33,515 bases of DNA from the IMG/VR virus record IMGVR_UViG_3300043570_002292, positions 1-33,515 of that record. One strand, 5' to 3'. Below are positions 28,701 through 33,515 of the stretch, in pieces; positions within the stretch are counted from its first letter, which is position 1, and each line of letters begins with the position of its first letter. This stretch comes from a virus. The position numbers were made by a program, and so were the translations under genes. Below the pieces are notes generated by a model, which was not told where the DNA came from, made no database searches, and worked only from the letters and a program-made list of their open reading frames with translations.

Positions 28701-31584
28701 CGTATGTGCTCCACTGATTACCGGCTTGTTTCAACTGTCCACGGCGAACCAGTTCATTTACCGAAACAGGCGCTTGCTTTTGAACAGTCGGCTTGGGCGC
28801 TTGCTCTTGGCCTTTGCGGAGGGCTTCGCCCTTTCGGGCAGTGGCTGGCTGGGCGGGTACTTCTGTTCCCACTTCTTCGCTAGCTCGGGCTGGTTTGCGT
28901 GCAGGTACTTTCTCTGCGCTTCGCTTTTGAACGGCACGAGCTTCTCCTTTCCTGAGTTTCTCGGCTGCCTTGGCAGCCCTCTCTGCAGTCTTGCGTGCTT
29001 CTTCCGCAGCTTTGGCATCTGCCTCGGCCTGAGCCCGGGCTTCTTCCGCAGCCTTGGCGTCGGCCTGCGCCTTCCTCTGCAGCTTGGCAATGTTCTGCCG
29101 CATTTTATCGGCAGAAACAGACGGAGCCTGCCGTACAGTGAGGTCTTCGACTGGAGCGCCGACAGGCTGGCGCGTACCCGCACCCCTGAGAGCGGCCATC
29201 GTCGCATTACCAGCGCTGGTAAAAAATCCCGTCTGGCCAACGTCTGGAGGGGATTCTGGCGGAAGCTGCTTGAGACGAGCGTCGATCTCGCGCAGTCGCA
29301 CCCGTGCATCACGGACGTTCTTGGACATCCGCCTCCTGCCCTTGGCCTGATCAATGGCGCGGATCAACCCGGCGCGTTCATCGACCAGAGCAACACGCTC
29401 GGCAACCTGTTCCTCCATGGTCTCCGGAAGAGGAGCAGCACCACGGCGCAGCGGTCCTACGTACGGGGGAGGCGGGCCGAACATCTCGGCCTGCTGTGGA
29501 CCAGCAAAGAAATCACTCTGCGAGATGGGCGTCTGCGGCGTAACTGGAGCCGCAGCGGTTTGAGGAGGCCGGATACTCGATGACGATGTCAACGGCAACG
29601 GCCTGATCAACGGCAACTCGCCTTGTACCTGCGGTAGAGGACGCAGCCCAAACGGAAGCTCGCCCTGCCCTTCAGGGACTACCTGCGGAGCAGGAGCAGG
29701 CGCGACCGGCGCAGCCGGGGGCTGCATACGCTGACCGATTTCGCCCGTAGTGACAGGCTGCCCACCGAAGATGTTTAGCACACCCTGTTGCCCCGGATAG
29801 GTCGGGGGGATGTCTTCCATCACATCAACGACAACGTCATCCGTAGTGGCAGGCCGCGTGTTGCCAGCCGAGTCAACCACAAAACCGGGGCGATTGCGGA
29901 TTGCCATGACCCCACCCGGAGGCGGGAGCATGGGCGGGCCAGAAGGGATAGCAGGCCCTACGAACTCGCCGGTAAAGAAATCTCCCTGTTGCGGACGCGG
30001 CCCCAAAGGGCTAGGGCTAGTCGGGGTGGGGGGTCCAACCTGTATTGGAGCAGGAGGTCCGACGAAAGGCGGCGGTCCGCCAAACAAATCCCCCTGAGTA
30101 CCCGGTGCAGCACCAGAGGGGACCCTTGGGGGAGCGCTGGGGGGAAGGTCAAACATCCCCGGGGTCATGGGCGTCGGCTCAGTAGTCTGGGCGGGATTGA
30201 GCAAGTTGGCAGGATCGCGACCACGCGAGGCAAGGCCACCGAGACCGCCCAACGGACCACCGACACCAAAGCCTGCGGCAAACGAGTTGACGAGGCGGTT
30301 GATGCCCTCAGGGGAATCCCAGTCAACCTGTTGGTTGACGCCCAGCAGGATGCCTTCCTGCCCAGCTTCGGTGGCACCTTCGGTCACACCACCAATGGCA
30401 ATGCCCGCGACAACGCGACGGGTCAGTGGACCAGCACCAGCTGCCCTGAGAGGCAGCCCCCGTCCGCTTGCAGCCTTGATGACCTGACTGGCAACGCCAA
30501 ACTCGAAGAGATTCTCCAGCGCGGCGTATGGAATGCCCAGTACGGCAGCAGTAGCGCGATCCGGATCACCCCCTTCGATGGTCTCGCCGTAGATATCAGC
30601 AACACCAGTGGCGTAGCCTTGAGCAGCAAGACCGACACCCGCACCACGCGTGCGGGCAGCACCCAGAGATGCCTGCAAAGCCGTCTGGGCAGCGCCGATG
30701 TTCTGGGTACCGAGCGCCAGAGTATTCTGGATCTGGGCAGCAGCCGTGACGCCAGATGCTTCGTGCAGGATCTTGATCTCAGCCGGATTCAGCTTCTCAC
30801 CAGCGGCATACTTCTTGGCCGCGCTCATGATGGACTGCTGGGTAGCCGGAGTAGTCATCCGATTACTGAGCGTGCGGAACGCCGCAGACCGGGCAAGCGC
30901 ACCACCAGCAGCCGCACCGGCACCGCCAGACAACGCGGAAAGCAGGAGATTCGGACCCTGCTGCGCAAGGTTGCCGACGAACCAGTCGAGCACGCCCCGG
31001 TTGGGCTCACCGATATCGGTGAACGCACGCTCGTAGGGGGAGGTCTTGCGGAGATCCTCCTCCTGCGCTGCAACAACTCCTGCGCCCGTCTCTTCGGCAC
31101 CGAGGAACTGAAGCCCCCGCCCTGCGAGCATTTGCGTAACGTCAACGCCACGCCCGAAATTCTTGGACGCAAGTCTCCCCATCGACGGATTGCGGATGGC
31201 AGCCGTGTACTGCCCGTAGGCATTTGCGTCAAGCGGCTCCCAGTCTCCACCAGTGGGGAGTCCGACACCCGGCTGATTAAGGAGGGACTCAGCATCAAGC
31301 GCCTGCTGGTCATCGTCAGCGTCAAACGTAATGCCCTGCACATACATCTGATTGCGCGATTTGCTGAACGCAACGCTAGGCGGCTTGACCATCTTTGGCA
31401 TCGTGAACTGGGAGCCAGAGGTAAGGCTCTCACCAAGCGCCACCATGTCGGCTGACGACCCACGCAAGTTGTCGATGCCCATGCCAGATGTAGGACTGTA
31501 GGGCGCGTAGGGATTTGGCCTGTCACCCAGATCCATCTTTTCAAGAGTGGTGCTGGCGAACGGGTTGGGGGTAAGACCGGCCAT
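22798..31584 (-). CDS. Giant 2928-aa virion/ejection (polyvalent-type) protein with HEXXH domain
   Basis: The reading frame is uninterrupted for 8.8 kb. In order: Gly/Ala-rich hydrophobic stretches that could touch membranes (about 208-230, 392-418, 433-456); a Pro/Gly-rich linker (470-675); an Ala/Glu/Lys coiled coil (831-890); a zincin-like domain with VLAHETLGHFG (H1527, E1528, H1531) and E1583-E1584 in ATEEYLADLAG, a gluzincin-type third ligand; long helical regions; then a C-terminal part with NRPALFRGGVAQF (near 2581) resembling the PLxRFG region of large phage polyvalent proteins and a hydrophobic helix LLALGLLVLFAGL (near 2616). Such proteins are usually packaged and injected with DNA. 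It is next to the transglycosylase protein, as the T7 internal virion proteins are. Specific substrate unknown. Confidence 0.85.
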   Translation of the reverse strand: MAGLTPNPFASTTLEKMDLGDRPNPYAPYSPTSGMGIDNLRGSSADMVALGESLTSGSQFTMPKMVKPPSVAFSKSRNQMYVQGITFDADDDQQALDAESLLNQPGVGLPTGGDWEPLDANAYGQYTAAIRNPSMGRLASKNFGRGVDVTQMLAGRGLQFLGAEETGAGVVAAQEEDLRKTSPYERAFTDIGEPNRGVLDWFVGNLAQQGPNLLLSALSGGAGAAAGGALARSAAFRTLSNRMTTPATQQSIMSAAKKYAAGEKLNPAEIKILHEASGVTAAAQIQNTLALGTQNIGAAQTALQASLGAARTRGAGVGLAAQGYATGVADIYGETIEGGDPDRATAAVLGIPYAALENLFEFGVASQVIKAASGRGLPLRAAGAGPLTRRVVAGIAIGGVTEGATEAGQEGILLGVNQQVDWDSPEGINRLVNSFAAGFGVGGPLGGLGGLASRGRDPANLLNPAQTTEPTPMTPGMFDLPPSAPPRVPSGAAPGTQGDLFGGPPPFVGPPAPIQVGPPTPTSPSPLGPRPQQGDFFTGEFVGPAIPSGPPMLPPPGGVMAIRNRPGFVVDSAGNTRPATTDDVVVDVMEDIPPTYPGQQGVLNIFGGQPVTTGEIGQRMQPPAAPVAPAPAPQVVPEGQGELPFGLRPLPQVQGELPLIRPLPLTSSSSIRPPQTAAAPVTPQTPISQSDFFAGPQQAEMFGPPPPYVGPLRRGAAPLPETMEEQVAERVALVDERAGLIRAIDQAKGRRRMSKNVRDARVRLREIDARLKQLPPESPPDVGQTGFFTSAGNATMAALRGAGTRQPVGAPVEDLTVRQAPSVSADKMRQNIAKLQRKAQADAKAAEEARAQAEADAKAAEEARKTAERAAKAAEKLRKGEARAVQKRSAEKVPARKPARASEEVGTEVPAQPATARKGEALRKGQEQAPKPTVQKQAPVSVNELVRRGQLKQAGNQWSTYANTGEQGKWGDLTDTQQEAWRVAVFSERGPSVADTLEIAPAKRGAPPAPKGEAAVAAEEVWADNAEATDPQYADLSQDLKDRWEQSDKSIKAFDRIVALARAKSKEQLAAEAEKAKEDLTQESDETKWNNIAADDDVRYASLPASAKAAWAESNKTAPELDNIIDAVNDGALEMDNVEMLEFAVAGAEAKRTSGTLDAFSDYAEMLVNLAYLTDESKGNKPLVLEARRYVEDTAFTEQQREVIDQRLIEEVNALGRLEVYSNKRPQAWFTYLEARGQLPNIRSVLIGLPAESAVQYVKAGMLSVSNLAPTLQKQLRDELQAAGVTVAAPARTEIIEARASEAERLVNQIRVINGNTGESSTNQIQQVIVKLRDLYAKVPKNQRDYAVNKKTELSDFFNDKGEPKIQVIDKILRVSTETSTDTEDRARRAKTQENIAEANLIRDKQRKPGPGDPPRLRSTLEGWNTFGKNFLDDGRPLTGPMAVGKIRIAVANFLRKLVNKPTVHLYANVADLKAKNPRLYEQAVAARPQGDFDTVSAVGYSFGDGQVIIFTDRVATERQLKFVLAHETLGHFGFRGIMSERELANVMNMVYNSSAKVRAGVDMTMAVRKSLGESISRTVATEEYLADLAGTLDNNLLARLWSRIKDALNKIGVRFDDDMARYVVAQARRYVKNGGTSGSFFDPAKMAMEMSDYEGMQDPMGSGRYAINSESFGQFNGSVADAVLNAPRRDLNYSEFTRKAKAAGIDFKELYNTVVENLQTINFASRENRGFRRLYEIVRDTNHRAAKLRAEYNAMMETVLTPATEMLGRTFGGGATEEQTATTSRMLRTTTRAKHGALTDDQLREIGNLIRIVDGRAILSPEVFARLKAMGRFTIEDFRRGIKYTVREPATMTAQERTRLEGERDTELAAMDAEIFQAENAVLGTTGDEKTRAERYLAKVKDKKKAKAKGYKARIEAPTYLAEKTYSEQTMPGLTENSKEWQMYNEVRDTMDRSAIDMLLANYAAARAERDNILQIAARFLGRPLTNENRTFLERIEDRYLTIRDENPIVREDGTTIQSSESLIEANKFMAQFNQAVLGLDTDLNDPFAKAFFEADDQKSVVDGIEALKAGSRIRRDEGEKFSMQQAIQNLALFELSRRNAELYAANSIAGGYVPLGRDGKWQVRIVATDPNTGDIRELSQQYRNQMIFIQTELRSEAEAYAGEIETLFGDTTFDAEVLGDDRKFGVMKVKFKVVAETARQTDDNAGPINLNDVVRVLNKFSIALHPSERERLVVGLTQQDASARKRLQRSGNPGEDPNTIKYVSGHLESVASVVARKENQHFIDRLYDKSEESNELWSGSQAEYDRLKAARDAAIKNPMLNDPQRSAARKEFEAYHFTFVVNESAKKANLYKDRGQRMIEFLNAQRSVEFTDFGSGELGSKLRLFTTYAFMGLSPATAILNYFSLPLNVLPALAGYNPKNGFGGGFGLGRTAREMTRALRQTSGINQSDLAYWDKLLGTEENKRSPEAIAQNLAALGLTRAEADFLRKEVSEGTMQAALTNSMLGSARGRMTSGYAQTGARAIMGMFNYTEQAARRATGLAAFRMAYDRAKGANKSDEQAFIEADKFAVDMIENTLGEYAMFNRPALFRGGVAQFAFMYKMFVVNTVQLLKALPRDQKLLALGLLVLFAGLKNLPFAEDIFDLIDTIAQRLGLGPSALWRGSMEKTIAETVDALVPGLSPILLRGALNYLTPGNVADRVGLGNIVPGSGIGLVGNTSGFRELMEVTGPVGSFIQQSLATGFDVARYGLETVGVVEDKTSLTSILRTSPVTMLRAGADIATYYDTGTIVNQKGYVVSKNLHAGTYLARALGFYPEAASSANAGIAVLTRVSNYRKDIAAEFYGKYVAASLAQDSEKVQEVRELVEQWNEDTEGTGLEISNFTKNAQRALREARRPAGDRFLRTLPISARAEAQRTLDILAPDGMEGE

Positions 31585-31585
31585 A

Positions 31586-33514
31586 CTATTGTTCCTGCTG
31601 AACGGTGGGGAGTCCTGCCATCGGGACTGCAGACATGGATGTTACCTTGATCCCGTTAATTACTTGCTCTTTACCACTGGTGTTAAACAGATACGGGGTT
31701 GCACCCGGACCGGGAGGCGTAATAATTAGAATTCCATCATCGCCCTTTATAACTTTGTATCCGCTTGCATCAAACATTGCGCGAGCCATGTCGATGTTTC
31801 CCTTTGCTTTTTCAACAAAGATTTCCCGAATCATCTGCCGGTACTGTTTATCCTGCTCCTCTGCGATTTTACGGTCGCTCTCAAACGCTTTCTCTCTCAT
31901 AGTGCGCTGAGACTTACTCTCCTCCGCTGCCTCGCTTGCCGACAGTGTGGCAAGCTGATCCTGATAGCCCTTGTCAAACGAAAGGCGAGCCTGCTGGGCA
32001 AGCTGATATGCCGATACGCCTTCAGCAGTTCGCTCACCGTTGACGAACAAGTTGTATGTACCATCGCTGCGGCGCTGGATACCAACCGGTTGATTGGCGT
32101 AGTAGCTCCACACAGAAGCGAGCCGCCTCGGATCGTTGGCCGTCTCCAGATCGCTGAGTCCTTGCATGCCCAGTGCGAAGGGGATGGAGGCTTCGGCCTG
32201 CAGAATCTGGGAGCGCAATGCAGCATACTGCTGGATCGACTCCGGAGTCCGCATGTTCAAATACATGTTGGCCAGTCGAACCATCTCCTCCCTCTGCGCC
32301 AAGGCTTGCTGTACAGCCACAGGCTGCTCCGCAGACATCTCCCCCAGAGTAGTAAGCCGACGCTGCGCAGCGGCAGCGGCGGGAGTCGGAGCAGCGGCAG
32401 CGGCGGGAGTCGGAGCAGCAGCAGCGGCTGGAGCAGCAGCTTGCGCGGACGGAACCATTGCTTCTATGACACCACCCAAAATCCCCCGAATTTTCTGGAC
32501 ATAGTTCCGGGTTTCAGCAGGCAACTGCGCAAAGTTAGCGCCACGCTCAACCCAGTTTTTGGTCGCACCCGGACCCCAGTTATATGCTGCAAGCGCATGT
32601 TCAAGATTGCCACCAAACTCACGGATCATGGCAGCAAGGTAATCTTTTCCAACGCGCTCACGTTCCTGCGGGCTGTCATCTCTTGCAGGGAAAACACCGA
32701 ACCCGGGATCTCTAAGCGTTTCCGGCATCGTCTGCATGGTGCCAACAGCACCTTTTGGACTTATGGCACTTGGGTCTCCACCGCTCTCAACCTGCATAAC
32801 AGCAGCAGCAATCTTGTCAAATTCTGGGATAGCAGCACCACCAGTGCCCGGAACCGTAACACCTGCAACAGGAGCGGCAGCGGGAGCGGCGGCGCGATCT
32901 TTATTGTACTGATCCAACCTCGCCTGCTGTTCAGCAGGAGGCAGAGACATGAACTGTTCCCGGGAGAGTTGTGCTGTCGGAATTCTAGACAGACTAGCTT
33001 GTACTTGCGGGGAAGTAAGCGGTGGAACTGGAGTAGGCTTTTGAACCGGAATACGAGAGGGAACGAGCGGACCCATGGCCGCACTTGCACCCAGCGCAAA
33101 CGTCGCCTTTAAATCTTCGGCGGAAGTACGGAGAGCGGGATTTCGACCACGACCACGAGTAGTTGGTCCGGAACCGGTAGACGCTTTCAAAGACGCAGCA
33201 AGTTCCGGAATAGTCAGGGACGCTGGGGCAGGCGCAGCAACGGGCGCAGCCGCAGGCGCAGCCGCAGGCGCAGGCGCAGCAACAGGCGGCGGGACTTCAA
33301 CGTCTCCGTACGTTTGCGCAGTAGGAAGTTTAACTCCTGCATACGGAGGGCTCGCCTTAGCCTGCTGCTCGTACTGCTTAGATGATCGCTCTGCCCGGTT
33401 TCGCGCTTCGATAGCAAGCTGGTTCTGACGAGCAAGACGTTCCAGTTCTTCAGCTTGGCGCATTCCACCAGCGACGACACCGGCCCCACCAAGCAACTGT
33501 CCGATGCTGGCCAT
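31586..33514 (-). CDS. Virion-associated lytic transglycosylase-like protein, 642 aa
   Basis: ATG lies at 33514-33512, so the coding sequence is complete, but its upstream signals lie outside the window. The first about 220 residues are a charged helix (EELERLARQNQLAIEARNRA) followed by Ala/Pro-rich tracts. Residues 230-345 form an SLT (soluble lytic transglycosylase) domain: AAVMQVESGGD with catalytic E243, ISPKGAVGTMQTMPETL, and HALAAYNWGPGATKNWV. An Ala/Pro tandem repeat follows (near 370-390), then a helical C-terminal half. It would cleave peptidoglycan for DNA entry, as the T7 gp16 N-terminal domain does. It overlaps no gene: the giant gene starts 1 nt after its stop, so the two form one unit. 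Confidence 0.9.
   Translation of the reverse strand: MASIGQLLGGAGVVAGGMRQAEELERLARQNQLAIEARNRAERSSKQYEQQAKASPPYAGVKLPTAQTYGDVEVPPPVAAPAPAAAPAAAPVAAPAPASLTIPELAASLKASTGSGPTTRGRGRNPALRTSAEDLKATFALGASAAMGPLVPSRIPVQKPTPVPPLTSPQVQASLSRIPTAQLSREQFMSLPPAEQQARLDQYNKDRAAAPAAAPVAGVTVPGTGGAAIPEFDKIAAAVMQVESGGDPSAISPKGAVGTMQTMPETLRDPGFGVFPARDDSPQERERVGKDYLAAMIREFGGNLEHALAAYNWGPGATKNWVERGANFAQLPAETRNYVQKIRGILGGVIEAMVPSAQAAAPAAAAAPTPAAAAAPTPAAAAAQRRLTTLGEMSAEQPVAVQQALAQREEMVRLANMYLNMRTPESIQQYAALRSQILQAEASIPFALGMQGLSDLETANDPRRLASVWSYYANQPVGIQRRSDGTYNLFVNGERTAEGVSAYQLAQQARLSFDKGYQDQLATLSASEAAEESKSQRTMREKAFESDRKIAEEQDKQYRQMIREIFVEKAKGNIDMARAMFDASGYKVIKGDDGILIITPPGPGATPYLFNTSGKEQVINGIKVTSMSAVPMAGLPTVQQEQ
32371..32418 (-). 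repeat. 24-bp perfect tandem repeat in the transglycosylase gene
   Basis: A 24-nt unit beginning CGGCAGCGGCGGGAGTCGG is present twice head to tail (32371-32394 and 32395-32418), with a diverged third copy after it. It encodes APTPAAAA-type units in a linker just after the SLT domain. Copy number may vary between relatives by slippage. Confidence 0.85.
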
Positions 33515-33515
33515 T

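Noticed and set aside
28651-29583. 310-codon and other long plus-strand frames opposite the giant gene (also 29788-31455)
   Set aside because: They are antisense shadows caused by GC-rich codon bias. They lack SDs and have no recognisable domain, while the minus-strand frame is continuous for 2928 codons.

Overview
The window looks like part of a double-stranded DNA tailed bacteriophage genome, probably a podovirus-like virus of an environmental, GC-rich proteobacterium. Supporting this are a terminase pair, a family A DNA polymerase with a primase-helicase, a transglycosylase-bearing virion protein, a giant ejection-type protein, dense overlapping ORFs and Shine-Dalgarno (SD) sites. No rRNA, tRNA, CRISPR array, integrase or insertion sequence was seen. 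The host cannot be named from this sequence.

The layout has three blocks. (1) 1-3047, minus strand: an HNH/endonuclease VII-type nuclease, a putative small terminase, a 70-aa ORF, the large terminase, a hairpin terminator and the start of another gene leaving the window. (2) 3352-22797, plus strand: the early/replication block. It starts with small orphan genes separated by terminator-like hairpins. It contains an AT-rich, repeat-rich non-coding stretch (4239-4856) that is the best origin candidate. It continues with a MoxR ATPase / helical protein / metallopeptidase-VWA module (6907-10189), more small genes, DNA polymerase A (13601-15499), a Cas4-like nuclease, a VRR-NUC nuclease, an SNF2-type helicase, a four-Cys protein with an SSB-like acidic tail, an HTH protein and an AEP primase-DUF927 helicase. 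(3) 22798-33514, minus strand: a 2928-aa protein with an HEXXH...E metallopeptidase signature, and a 642-aa protein with a lytic transglycosylase domain. If the genome is circular or circularly permuted, blocks 3 and 1 would form one late transcription unit running around the ends; this is inference.

Inferred division of labour: polymerase, primase-helicase, SNF2 helicase, the two nucleases and the four-Cys protein form a replication/recombination set. The HNH protein and terminases handle DNA cutting and packaging. The two large minus-strand proteins probably travel in the virion and open the cell envelope during DNA delivery. The MoxR-VWA module is a remodelling machine with no obvious target.

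The most unusual points are the AT-rich region with a 44-nt-arm imperfect inverted repeat and 9-bp iteron-like words; a recurrent ACTTGACACC motif confined to the two large non-coding regions; near-identical hairpin cassettes between the first small genes; an L7/L12-like helix pair in a 116-aa protein; leucine at the Pol I Phe762 position; and the giant protein. All family names were assigned by eye from motifs; no database search was run.
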